Source: an uncultured Prevotellaceae bacterium
GTDB lineage: Bacteria > Bacteroidota > Bacteroidia > Bacteroidales > Bacteroidaceae
Length of the DNA stretch: 14,026 nt
Direction: 5' to 3'
Assembly: GCA_900315105.1 (NCBI GenBank)
Contig: OMXX01000097.1
Location: 1-14,026 of the forward strand
The number at the start of each line of letters is the position of its first letter. Positions within the stretch are counted from its first letter, which is position 1. The position numbers were made by a program, and so were the translations under genes. Shown in pieces: positions 1 to 6,416 of this stretch. The notes beneath the pieces were generated by a model. That model ran no database searches. It was not told the origin of the DNA and saw nothing but the letters and a program-made list of their open reading frames with translations.

Positions 1-41
1 AAGGGTCTTCCTAATATGACAATATCTTTCGTTTTAACCAT
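1..41 (-). CDS. Start of an unidentified minus-strand gene (partial, runs off left edge)
   Basis: On the minus strand an ATG at 41-39 opens a frame reading MVKTKDIVILGRP up to the window edge. Only about 13 codons are visible, so no family can be named. The support is positional: a well-formed Bacteroidota promoter on the same strand (-33 TTTG at 106-103, 20-bp gap, -7 TACTTTTG at 82-75) would start transcription roughly 25-30 nt upstream of this ATG. The gene would be transcribed away from hipBA. It could be a transposase, since the DNA upstream looks like a multi-copy element, but that is a guess. Confidence 0.35.
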   Translation of the reverse strand, partial: MVKTKDIVILGRP

Positions 42-74
42 TCTGCTTCATTTTAATACACCATTAAAACGATG

Positions 75-106
75 CAAAAGTATTAAAATAATCTGATATG
101 ACCAAA
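75..106 (-). promoter_or_regulatory. Bacteroidota-type promoter for the leftmost minus-strand gene
   Basis: Read on the minus strand, TTTG (106-103) is followed after exactly 20 bp by TACTTTTG (82-75). This matches the known Bacteroidota primary-sigma consensus of a -33 TTTG and a -7 TAnnTTTG. It points at the ATG at 41. Together with the one in front of the IS66 transposase, it is one of the two best-formed promoters in the window. Confidence 0.6.
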
Positions 107-410
107 GGTTTTTCTGTTAAACCTCCGCCTCGTTCTCTCCAACCTTGCCGAAATCACTGGCAAAGGACAAAGAACTTTATGTGTCAAAATAGTATGTTTT
201 ATGTTTTGAATGGCTCTATAATCCCAAATAATTGATAATCTTGGTTGAAATCTCATTGATTGTAGTCTATACCACTTTCTTGTGCAGTAATGCGAAAAGA
301 TATTGCCGTGGATTTCTAGGGATGTGATGCGATGTTCTGTCTCGGGAGTATACTTTTTGTTCCAAAAGACGACCCCAAATTGTTAAAAAAGCCCTATTGT
401 AATTATTTTT
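107..410. other. About 300 bp with no convincing gene, possibly part of a repeated element
   Basis: No convincing gene lies here. One minus-strand frame stays open for 99 codons (382 down to the stop at 85-83), but its only ATG (256-254) gives 57 residues and its 3' end is overlaid by the promoter at 75-106. Another minus frame (554-267) crosses hipB antisense. Both are probably chance frames. Residue strings such as LERTRRRFNRK look like translated repeat DNA rather than a folded protein, so the stretch may be the upstream part of a multi-copy element whose gene starts at 41. That is an inference. Confidence 0.3.
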
Positions 411-430
411 TATATCATAACATATCATAA
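411..430 (+). repeat. Tandem decamer TATATCATAA/CATATCATAA, candidate HipB operator
   Basis: Two adjacent 10-mers differing only at the first base lie at 411-420 and 421-430, one helical turn apart. They cover the place where the -33 box of the hipBA promoter would sit (-7 box at 447-454), and no good TTTG is found there. HipB-type antitoxins are known to repress their own operons by binding repeated sites at the promoter. That this repeat is the site is an inference from its position. Confidence 0.4.
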
Positions 431-446
431 AATAAAGAAATTGTTG

Positions 447-454
447 TATCTTTG
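447..454 (+). promoter_or_regulatory. -7 box of the hipBA promoter (TATCTTTG)
   Basis: TATCTTTG fits the Bacteroidota -7 consensus TAnnTTTG exactly and lies 28 bp before the hipB start at 483, predicting a leader of roughly 20-25 nt. A -33 TTTG at the expected distance is missing and the space is occupied by the decamer repeat, as expected for a regulated promoter. The box also shows that a TTG start at 441 in the hipB frame cannot be the real start. Confidence 0.55.
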
Positions 455-482
455 CGTTCGTAAATATAAGTTGAGTATCAAT

Positions 483-803
483 ATGAGCAAGACAACAATG
501 GGCAATAAGTTGCCCCGAAAACTGGAACAGAAGATGCAGACCGTAGGTGAGCAAATCAAACTGGCTCGTTTGCGTCGTAATCTTAGTGTAGTACAGGTTG
601 CAGAACGGGCTACCTGTTCTCCTCTGACCGTTTCGAGGATAGAAAAAGGAACTCCGACAGTAGCGATAGGCATCTATCTCCGTGTGCTCTATGCCCTACA
701 GCTGGATGATGACATCCTGTTGTTGGCACAGAAGGATGAGATGGGGCGGGCCTTACAGGATCTTGCGCTGAAACATCGTGAACGTGCCTCTAAGAAACAA
801 TAA
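483..803 (+). CDS. hipB: HipB-like XRE antitoxin
   Basis: A 106-residue DNA-binding protein that should neutralise the HipA kinase encoded 3 bp downstream and repress the operon. A lambda-repressor-type helix-turn-helix covers about residues 22-77, with a recognition helix around SPLTVSRIEKG (46-56), the usual signature of XRE/HipB proteins. The tail (85-106) is charged and probably helical. The frame is open back to a TTG at 441, but the -7 box at 447-454 puts transcription start after that, so ATG 483 was chosen; ATG 498 is a weaker alternative. Autoregulation through the decamers at 411-430 is likely. The HTH assignment is firm; the antitoxin role rests on the neighbour. Confidence 0.85.
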   Translation: MSKTTMGNKLPRKLEQKMQTVGEQIKLARLRRNLSVVQVAERATCSPLTVSRIEKGTPTVAIGIYLRVLYALQLDDDILLLAQKDEMGRALQDLALKHRERASKKQ

Positions 804-806
804 GGT

Positions 807-2063
807 ATGAAGACACTCTATGTATATGCGGACTTCGACTGGCTTGACGAACCAATGCTGGTTGGTGAACTTGGCTATGAATCCCTTCGTGGCTCAGACT
901 CCTATTCGTTCAAGTATGATAACGACTGGCTCCGTCAGTATGGCAGCCTCTATCTGAGTGCCGACATCAACAACTATCCAGGCCAGCAATACACTCAGCC
1001 GGACAGGGACATCTTCGGCTGCTTCAGCGACGCATTGCCCGACCGTTGGGGAAGATTGCTGCTTAACCGTCGCGAACAAATCCTTGCCACGGAAGAGAAA
1101 CGCCCCGTACGTAAGCTTTCGTCATTTGATTACCTCATTGGTATCGATGACTATTCTCGTATGGGTGGTTTCCGCTTTAAGGAAAAACAAGATGGAGAGT
1201 ACATCAATTGTGAGAAATCGCTTCGTATTCCCCCTTTGACCGACATTAGGGCTTTGGTGGCAGCCAGCATGGAAATTGAGAAGAGCGAGGAACTGAATCA
1301 GTTGCCAGAGAAGAAATGGCTCTTGCAATTAGTCCATCCTGGCACTTCGCTTGGCGGTGCCCGCCCCAAGGCTGGAGTGATGAATGATGAAGGCCGGATT
1401 TGCGTAGCCAAGTTCCCGTCAAGGAACGATGACTATGATGTAGGCCTTTGGGAACACCTCAGTCATCTGTTGGCAAAAGAGGCTGGAGTCGAAGCAGCAG
1501 AGACTAGCGTCATTGAGACAGGCAAGAAATTTCACGCCTTGCTCTCCAAGCGTTTCGATAGGACAGTTGAAGGACGAAGAAAGCATTTCGCATCAGCCAT
1601 GACCTTGTTGGGCTTGACTGATGGCTGTGATGCCAAGTCGGGCAACGGCTATCTGGACATCGTGGACTTCATCCTCCAGAACTGCTGTGACGTAGAGCAG
1701 AACCTTCGTCAACTCTATCGTCGAGTGGCATTCAATATAGCCATCGGCAATAGCGATGACCATTTCCGCAACCACGGATTCCTGCTGACTCCACGTGGCT
1801 GGACGCTATCACCGGCATATGATATGAATCCGACTCTGAATGAATACCAGGCTTTGCTTATCAACTCCACAACGAATTATGCAGACCTTCAGGTGTTGCT
1901 TGATTCCTCGGAGGAGTATATGATAGGCAAAGACGAAGCCGTGTATATCATCGAAGAAGTGAAGGCTGGTGTGAAGCATTGGAAGTCCATAGCCACTCGC
2001 CTGGGTATAGCCAAGCGAGAAATGGATGTGTTTGAACAGGTATTCCAACGCTCACTTAAATGA
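807..2063 (+). CDS. hipA: HipA-family serine/threonine kinase toxin
   Basis: A 418-residue full-length HipA, the toxin of a type II toxin-antitoxin pair. E. coli HipA phosphorylates glutamyl-tRNA synthetase and causes growth arrest and persistence; the target of this protein is unknown. The N-terminal HipA subdomain covers about residues 1-110 and the kinase-like HipA_C domain about 175-390. Visible motifs are the Gly-rich loop SLGGARPKA (181-189), whose Ser181 aligns with the inactivating autophosphorylation serine of E. coli HipA; the catalytic loop GNSDDHFRN (314-322) with Asp317 as catalytic base and Asn322 as metal ligand; and the DFG-equivalent SPAYD (335-339) with Asp339. All key residues are present, so the kinase looks active. 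Many Bacteroidota relatives are split into separate HipA_N and HipA_C proteins; this one is not. It starts 3 bp after hipB, so translation is probably coupled. Confidence 0.92.
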   Translation: MKTLYVYADFDWLDEPMLVGELGYESLRGSDSYSFKYDNDWLRQYGSLYLSADINNYPGQQYTQPDRDIFGCFSDALPDRWGRLLLNRREQILATEEKRPVRKLSSFDYLIGIDDYSRMGGFRFKEKQDGEYINCEKSLRIPPLTDIRALVAASMEIEKSEELNQLPEKKWLLQLVHPGTSLGGARPKAGVMNDEGRICVAKFPSRNDDYDVGLWEHLSHLLAKEAGVEAAETSVIETGKKFHALLSKRFDRTVEGRRKHFASAMTLLGLTDGCDAKSGNGYLDIVDFILQNCCDVEQNLRQLYRRVAFNIAIGNSDDHFRNHGFLLTPRGWTLSPAYDMNPTLNEYQALLINSTTNYADLQVLLDSSEEYMIGKDEAVYIIEEVKAGVKHWKSIATRLGIAKREMDVFEQVFQRSLK

Positions 2064-2070
2064 AAAAAAT

Positions 2071-2170
2071 ACGTAGCATGATGTAGCGAGACTGATACAC
2101 AACGACTTACATTCTATAACGACAATAAATCAATGTAGCGAAAATGTAGCGGTATGTATCTTAATGTAGC
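2071..2170 (+). repeat. Five heptamers AYGTAGC with near-helical spacing
   Basis: ACGTAGC at 2071 and ATGTAGC at 2081, 2133, 2144 and 2164 are all in the same orientation. Start-to-start steps are 10, 52, 11 and 20 bp, each close to a whole number of helical turns. They occupy the 149-bp gap between hipA and the nitroreductase gene, where no TAnnTTTG promoter is seen. An operator array, arm-type recombinase sites or decayed repeat DNA could all give this pattern. Confidence 0.45.
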
Positions 2171-2212
2171 AAAAAGACATATAATAATGAATAGTAATAT
2201 ATCATCAAAAAT

Positions 2213-2899
2213 ATGACAATACAGGAAGCTATAGAAGCCCGACATAGTGTAAGGGCTTACAAAGACCTGCCATTGAGCGAGGAAATCGTCAAGTTGCTTG
2301 AAGATGAACTTGTGAAGTTGAACAATGAGGGTCAACTCCATATTCAGTTGATATGCAATGAGCCGAAGGCATTCCAAGGGACTATGGCCAAATACGGAAA
2401 GTTCCGTAATGTCAACAACTATCTGGTCATGGCAGGAAAGAAAGCCGAAGACCTTGACGAGCGTATAGGCTATTATGGTGAGCATCTAGTCTTACTTGCC
2501 CAAACACTGGGCTTGAACACCTGCTGGGTTGGACTCAGCTATTCAAAGGTGCCAGGAACCTATGTGCTTGAAGAAGGCGAGAAGATTGCTTGTTACATTG
2601 CCATCGGCTATGGTGAAACACAGGGAGTAGGCCATAAGATCAAGACCGTTGAGCAAGTGAGCAATGCCAGTAACATCACTCCGTCATGGTTTAAGAAAGG
2701 TGTTGAAGCAGCTCTGCTTGCTCCTACAGCCGTGAATCAACAGAAGTTTTCGTTTGAACACGTTGGAGTGAAGAACAACTGTCATCTGATAAGAGCCAAG
2801 AAAGGATTCTCCATGATTGGCTATACCCAGATGGACTTGGGCATTGCCAAGTTCCATTTTGAGATTGGTGCTGGAAAGGTCAACTTTGATTGGATATGA
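2213..2899 (+). CDS. Nitroreductase family protein (TM1586 type)
   Basis: A 228-residue flavoprotein of the nitroreductase superfamily, expected to bind FMN and use NAD(P)H; the substrate cannot be predicted. The N-terminal EARHSVRAY (8-16) carries the Arg-His-Ser-x-Arg FMN-phosphate signature. The helix at 89-107 (LLAQTLGLNTCWVG at its end) is the conserved nitroreductase core helix and turn. The second half contains APTAVNQQ (170-177) and DLGIAKFHFEIGA (208-220), the pseudo-symmetric repeat typical of the TM1586-type subfamily, in which one chain contains two nitroreductase-like halves. No signal peptide is seen. It follows the heptamer array by about 40 bp and is closed by an intrinsic terminator at 2904-2930, so it is probably transcribed separately from the next genes. 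Confidence 0.85.
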   Translation: MTIQEAIEARHSVRAYKDLPLSEEIVKLLEDELVKLNNEGQLHIQLICNEPKAFQGTMAKYGKFRNVNNYLVMAGKKAEDLDERIGYYGEHLVLLAQTLGLNTCWVGLSYSKVPGTYVLEEGEKIACYIAIGYGETQGVGHKIKTVEQVSNASNITPSWFKKGVEAALLAPTAVNQQKFSFEHVGVKNNCHLIRAKKGFSMIGYTQMDLGIAKFHFEIGAGKVNFDWI

Positions 2900-2903
2900 A
2901 ATG

Positions 2904-2930
2904 AAGCTATTTCTGAAAAAATAGCTTTTT
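2904..2930 (+). terminator. Intrinsic terminator after the nitroreductase gene
   Basis: AAGCTATTT (2904-2912) and AAATAGCTT (2919-2927) form a perfect 9-bp stem with a 6-nt loop, followed by more T residues to 2930. It lies 4 bp after the stop codon. The stem is AT-rich, so efficiency may be moderate. The A-run in the loop and 3' arm means it may also work weakly on the other strand. Confidence 0.65.
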
Positions 2931-2975
2931 AAATAGGAATACAAGTAATTGGTCCCATCATAGAACATAATCACT

Positions 2976-3683
2976 ATGAAAAGTGTTAGAAGAGGCTACG
3001 TGGATAAGGACGAAGAGTTGTTTGCTGGCGCTCAAAGAATCAAGATTCTGAGTGCCGCGAATGATGCACGATGGCTGATGAATCGTGGCTATAGTGCAGA
3101 GTCTGCCATTACATTCTCCTCCAATCACTATCTTCTTACTTCGAGACAGAGGATGGCCATTTTCAGAAGCATTCTTAATGATGAAGACAAGGCGACAAGA
3201 CAGAAGAAGGAAATCCTAAAACCAGGTTCAGAGGTTTTTGTCGATGGGCTGAATATCATCATTACGTTGGAAACGGCTCTTTCACATAGTCTCGTTCTCC
3301 GTGGTGACGATGGCGTTTTGCGTGATGTGGCCGGGCTTCATGGCACCTATCGCATTATTGATAAGACGGAAAAGGCTGTAGAACTAATTCTGCAGACGCT
3401 TTCCTTTCTTGGTGTGAGGAAAGCGACATTCATTCTTGACAAACCTGTGTCAAATTCCGGCTCGTTGAAACAGTTGATTCTGGAGTTGTCGAAAAATTAT
3501 AATATTGATGTGGATGCCGAACTCAACATGAATCCCGATCTGTTATTTGTGGACAAGGAGAATGTTATCAGCTCCGACGGTCCTGTACTACAAAGAAGTT
3601 TCAGTTGGTACAATCTAAACTCCATGGTTATAAGGAGGATGATTCCTGACGCATGGATCTTTGACTTTAAATATGAGGAATAA
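2976..3683 (+). CDS. DUF434/DUF5616 protein
   Basis: A 235-residue cytoplasmic protein of unknown function. The N-terminal DUF434 segment covers about 20-70 with the family-typical stretch WLMNRGYSAESA (33-44) and SNHYLLTSRQR (49-59). The C-terminal DUF5616-like domain runs about 83-225 with VFVDGLNIIITLE (87-99), FILDKPVSNSG (152-162) and SSDGPVL (199-205). The D-x-x-N opening after a hydrophobic strand and later conserved Asp155 and Asp201 resemble the acidic pattern of PIN/NYN-type ribonucleases; this is my reading of the pattern, not an established function. It sits 6 bp before thpR, an RNA-end phosphodiesterase, which fits a joint RNA role. Start ATG 2976 is the first in frame after the terminator. 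Confidence 0.8.
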   Translation: MKSVRRGYVDKDEELFAGAQRIKILSAANDARWLMNRGYSAESAITFSSNHYLLTSRQRMAIFRSILNDEDKATRQKKEILKPGSEVFVDGLNIIITLETALSHSLVLRGDDGVLRDVAGLHGTYRIIDKTEKAVELILQTLSFLGVRKATFILDKPVSNSGSLKQLILELSKNYNIDVDAELNMNPDLLFVDKENVISSDGPVLQRSFSWYNLNSMVIRRMIPDAWIFDFKYEE

Positions 3684-3689
3684 AAAATT

Positions 3690-4181
3690 ATGAGAATATT
3701 TATAGCAATCAGGTTCACTGAAGCATTCAAGGAACCGATATTCGAGGCACAGGATGCCTTGCGTGACAATGGAGTGAGAGGCAACTTCACATTGCCTGAG
3801 AATTTGCACCTGACGTTAGCCTTTATAGGTGAGACTGACAAAGTGGATGACATCAAGGCAGCCGTGAAAGAAGTTTTTTTTGTTCCTTTTGAGATAAAGA
3901 CCGGTAGACTTGGATGCTTTAATGGACGCAGTAAGGTGATATGGCTTGGTATTGACGGTGAAAAGAAACTGAAGTCGATAGCTGCAGATTTGAGAAATAA
4001 TCTTGACAAAAGAGGTATTGAGTATGCTCAGGGTAGGTTCCAGCCCCACATCACACTCGTTCGCCTGTCATCTTGCATGCCTTTGGACATTGACATTGAG
4101 AAGGCAAGTATGACCGTTAATGAAATCTCCGTTATGAAATCCGAACGAATCAATGGCAAACTTGTCTATACAGCACTGTAA
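3690..4181 (+). CDS. thpR: RNA 2',3'-cyclic phosphodiesterase (ThpR/LigT, 2H family)
   Basis: A 163-residue 2H phosphoesterase. ThpR hydrolyses RNA 2',3'-cyclic phosphate ends to 2'-phosphates and can ligate some tRNA halves in vitro. Both catalytic HxTx motifs are present: HLTL at 40-43 and HITL at 120-123, 80 residues apart as usual, with the family start (RIFIAI, 2-7). FQPHITLVR around the second motif is typical. Length is slightly short of the usual 175-190 residues, with a compact C-terminus. It begins 6 bp after the DUF434 gene, so the two are probably co-translated from one mRNA; a 78-bp gap then separates it from umuD. Confidence 0.9.
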   Translation: MRIFIAIRFTEAFKEPIFEAQDALRDNGVRGNFTLPENLHLTLAFIGETDKVDDIKAAVKEVFFVPFEIKTGRLGCFNGRSKVIWLGIDGEKKLKSIAADLRNNLDKRGIEYAQGRFQPHITLVRLSSCMPLDIDIEKASMTVNEISVMKSERINGKLVYTAL

Positions 4182-4222
4182 GTGTATTGAGACCCATAGT
4201 AATTGAAGATAAATATAATTAA

Positions 4223-4248
4223 CTGTTAAGTTCCAATTTATCGAACAG
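4223..4248. repeat. Small inverted repeats before umuD, possible damage-response operator
   Basis: In the 78-bp gap before umuD, CTGTT (4223-4227) is mirrored by AACAG (4244-4248), and GTTC (4230-4233) by GAAC (4243-4246). The two dyads have slightly different centres, so they are not one clean palindrome. No TAnnTTTG box is visible in the gap. The site could be a repressor operator for the umuDC run or chance. Confidence 0.2.
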
Positions 4249-4259
4249 ACAGATAGATA

Positions 4260-4694
4260 ATGGCAAACATTCAAATCATACAAGGTGACTTTGAGAAAAA
4301 GCTGAAGCTTCAGTTCGCTCCTGGCATCAAAGCCGGATTTCCATCTCCAGCTGATGGCTACAGCCATGAGACATTGGACTTCAATCGTGATCTGATTCGC
4401 AATCCTGAAGCCACATTCTATGGGAAAGTGGAGGGCGATTCGATGATTGAAGCCGGTATCAATGATGGTGACATAGCTGTCATTGACCGTTCCGTCGAAC
4501 CACAAGAAGGTGATGTGGTCGTGGGATATATTAATGATGAGTTTACCATCAAGTACCTCGACCTGCGTCACCGAAAGGACGGTTATATAGAACTGCGCCC
4601 TGCCAACAAGGACTTCAAGCCTATCCGCATCGATGCAGATGATGACTTTGAAGTGTGGGGCGTTGTGATATGGACGATTAAGCGTTGGAAGTAA
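4260..4694 (+). CDS. umuD: UmuD-like S24 family self-cleaving peptidase
   Basis: A 144-residue LexA/UmuD-type serine peptidase. After RecA-stimulated self-cleavage UmuD becomes UmuD', which joins UmuC as translesion polymerase V. The cleavage site is visible as Ala25-Gly26 in KAGFPSPA, the position of Cys24-Gly25 in E. coli UmuD. The catalytic dyad is Ser61 (EGDSMIEAGI) and Lys98 (FTIKYL), matching Ser60/Lys97. There is no N-terminal HTH, which separates it from LexA and phage repressors. It stops 11 bp before the chosen umuC start, and the two form the usual umuDC pair at the head of a compact co-directional run. Regulation is unclear: the upstream gap shows only weak inverted repeats. Confidence 0.93.
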   Translation: MANIQIIQGDFEKKLKLQFAPGIKAGFPSPADGYSHETLDFNRDLIRNPEATFYGKVEGDSMIEAGINDGDIAVIDRSVEPQEGDVVVGYINDEFTIKYLDLRHRKDGYIELRPANKDFKPIRIDADDDFEVWGVVIWTIKRWK

Positions 4695-4705
4695 ACAGAA
4701 CAGAA

Positions 4706-6001
4706 ATGTACGGCATCATTGACTGCGATAACTGCTACGTATCATGCGAGCGAGTCTTTCGGCCTGACCTGAAAGACAAACCCGTTGTCGTTCTCTCGAA
4801 CAATGACGGCTGCGTGGTGGCACGGTCTAATGAAGCCAAGAAGATGGGCATAAAAGCCGGGACGCCTTATTTCCAACTTGCAGAGCAATTCCCTAATCAG
4901 AAGATTGTCGTGTTCTCGTCAAACTATGAGTTGTATGGTGAACTGACAAGCCGTGTGGTTTCAATCATACGCAAGGAGGCTCCTGCCTACTTCCGATATA
5001 GCATCGACGAGTGCTTTGTCTATCTCGATGGCATGGAGCATCTGGACTTGAAAGTATGGGGAGAAGATCTTCATAAGAAAATCAAGCAGAGTGTGGGAAT
5101 GCCTGTCAGCATCGGACTTGCACCCAACAAGACCCTTGCGAAGATGGCCAGTCATTTCGCCAAGAAATACCAGGGCTACCGCCACTGCTGCATGATCGAT
5201 TCCGACGAGAAGCGCATCAAGGCATTGAAACTATATCCCATCGATGAAGTCTGGGGCATTGGCCGACGCTATGCAGCACGTCTCGAAGCCCTTGGCGTGA
5301 AGACTGCCTACGACTTTGCAGAGCATAACCAGAGCTGGGTACGCGCCACATTTAACAACATTGTCATTGAGCGTACTTGGCGAGAACTGAACGGCGAAGA
5401 CTGTGTTCCCAATGAAGAAATGGCCAAGAAGAAATCCATCTGTACCAGCCGTTCCTTCAACGGTATGATTACAGACCTCGACGGCCTCCGTACCCATGTC
5501 TCGAACTATGCTGCCCGATGTGCAGAGAAACTACGCCAGCAAGGTACAGTTGCATCCATCGTAGGCGTATTCCTCAATACCAATGCTTTCCGTGAAGACC
5601 TTCCCCAATACTGGAACTTTCAGGAAATGCGGCTCATTACGCCGTCCAGCTCCACAATCACCATTGTTAAAGCTGCCAATGAAGTTCTCCAGAAGCTCTA
5701 TCGCCAAGGTTATCACTACAAGAAAGCAGGTGTAATAGTCATGGGAATCGGGCCTAACAGCCCAATTCAGCAGGACTTGTTCGACACGAATGCGGAACAG
5801 TTTGAGAAGATGAAACGACTGGATGCAGTCATTGACCGCATCAACAAGGTCAATGGAACCGAGACCATTGTGCTTGGCAGTCAGCAATACACTCAAAAAA
5901 ATGGCAAGGGAAAGGCCAACGTCTTTGCCAATGCCATCAAGCATGATTTCAAGAGTAAGAACCCAACGACTCGTTGGAGTGATATTATTCGGTTAAAATA
6001 A
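4706..6001 (+). CDS. umuC: UmuC-like Y-family DNA polymerase (Pol V catalytic subunit)
   Basis: A 431-residue error-prone polymerase that copies damaged DNA with UmuD'. The palm begins MYGIIDCDNCYVSCERVF with Asp6 and Asp8 and the steric-gate Tyr11; the second catalytic motif is SIDE (99-102), the hallmark of the Y family. A helix-hairpin-helix lies at about 182-205 (VWGIGRRYAARLEALG), followed by the little-finger domain and a DUF4113-like C-terminus. QQDLF (355-359) fits the beta-clamp binding motif QxxLF. The frame is open to a TTG at 4685 inside umuD, but ATG 4706 aligns exactly with the family N-terminus. All catalytic residues are intact and the length is that of E. coli UmuC (about 420). 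Confidence 0.95.
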   Translation: MYGIIDCDNCYVSCERVFRPDLKDKPVVVLSNNDGCVVARSNEAKKMGIKAGTPYFQLAEQFPNQKIVVFSSNYELYGELTSRVVSIIRKEAPAYFRYSIDECFVYLDGMEHLDLKVWGEDLHKKIKQSVGMPVSIGLAPNKTLAKMASHFAKKYQGYRHCCMIDSDEKRIKALKLYPIDEVWGIGRRYAARLEALGVKTAYDFAEHNQSWVRATFNNIVIERTWRELNGEDCVPNEEMAKKKSICTSRSFNGMITDLDGLRTHVSNYAARCAEKLRQQGTVASIVGVFLNTNAFREDLPQYWNFQEMRLITPSSSTITIVKAANEVLQKLYRQGYHYKKAGVIVMGIGPNSPIQQDLFDTNAEQFEKMKRLDAVIDRINKVNGTETIVLGSQQYTQKNGKGKANVFANAIKHDFKSKNPTTRWSDIIRLK

Positions 6002-6023
6002 GGGAAAGAAAAGAAAGTGTAAT

Positions 6024-6410
6024 ATGAAACAGGAACAATTCAAAGAGTTATTACGCAGTCAGCAGGGAGAACTGAATGCTGTGCTGATGTACCAGAGGCT
6101 TGCAAAAGTTGTAAAGACAGAAAAGGAACGTGATGCCTTTCTCCAGCTTGCAAAGGAGGAAGGCCGACATGCCAGTGTTTTCCATGCCTACACCAAAGAG
6201 GTTTTGAAACCAAAGAAGACAATGGCTGTCATCATGCCATTACTATATCGCATATTAGGGAAAAAACGTTTGTATAAGCTGATAGCCAAGGGTGAGTATG
6301 ATGCTGCCGTAGGTTACGAACATCTGATAGCAGATTTCCCTGATGTGGAAAGTGTTAAGAATGACGAGAAACGTCATGGTGATATTGTATCTGGTTTATT
6401 AGACCTGTAA
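6024..6410 (+). CDS. Ferritin-like di-iron protein (rubrerythrin-type helical bundle)
   Basis: A 128-residue all-helical protein with the di-iron pattern of the rubrerythrin/ferritin-like superfamily: Glu16 in helix 1, E46-G-R-H49 (ExxH) in helix 2, Glu91/Glu99 in helix 3 and E115-K-R-H118 (ExxH) in helix 4. There is no rubredoxin tail, so it is not a classical rubrerythrin; the closest annotation is the single-domain ferritin-like group, sometimes found fused to VIT1/CCC1 iron transporters. A hydrophobic patch at 66-78 (TMAVIMPLLYRIL) lies between helices 2 and 3 and could contact a membrane. A likely role is iron handling or peroxide reduction under stress, but the exact activity is unknown. 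It is 22 bp after umuC and 6 bp before a GNAT gene. Confidence 0.75.
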   Translation: MKQEQFKELLRSQQGELNAVLMYQRLAKVVKTEKERDAFLQLAKEEGRHASVFHAYTKEVLKPKKTMAVIMPLLYRILGKKRLYKLIAKGEYDAAVGYEHLIADFPDVESVKNDEKRHGDIVSGLLDL

Positions 6411-6416
6411 CGATAA

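Noticed and set aside
83..256. 57-residue minus-strand ORF starting at the ATG 256-254
   Set aside because: Arginine-rich repeat-like text with its 3' end overlapping a strong promoter of the same strand; no start signal of its own. Kept only as an observation.
441..482. Longer hipB start at TTG 441
   Set aside because: The -7 promoter box lies at 447-454, inside this extension, so it would not be transcribed in the mRNA from that promoter.
267..554. 95-codon minus-strand frame across the hipB promoter and 5' end
   Set aside because: It is antisense to the clear HTH gene hipB, covers its promoter, and its translation shows no domain or consistent protein character.
3497..4049. Long minus-strand frames opposite DUF434/thpR (170 and 77 codons)
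   Set aside because: Shadows of the plus-strand genes, whose catalytic motifs are clear; the antisense translations have no domain features.
4685..4705. TTG start of umuC overlapping umuD
   Set aside because: The ATG at 4706 aligns residue for residue with the UmuC family N-terminus (Asp6, Asp8, Tyr11).
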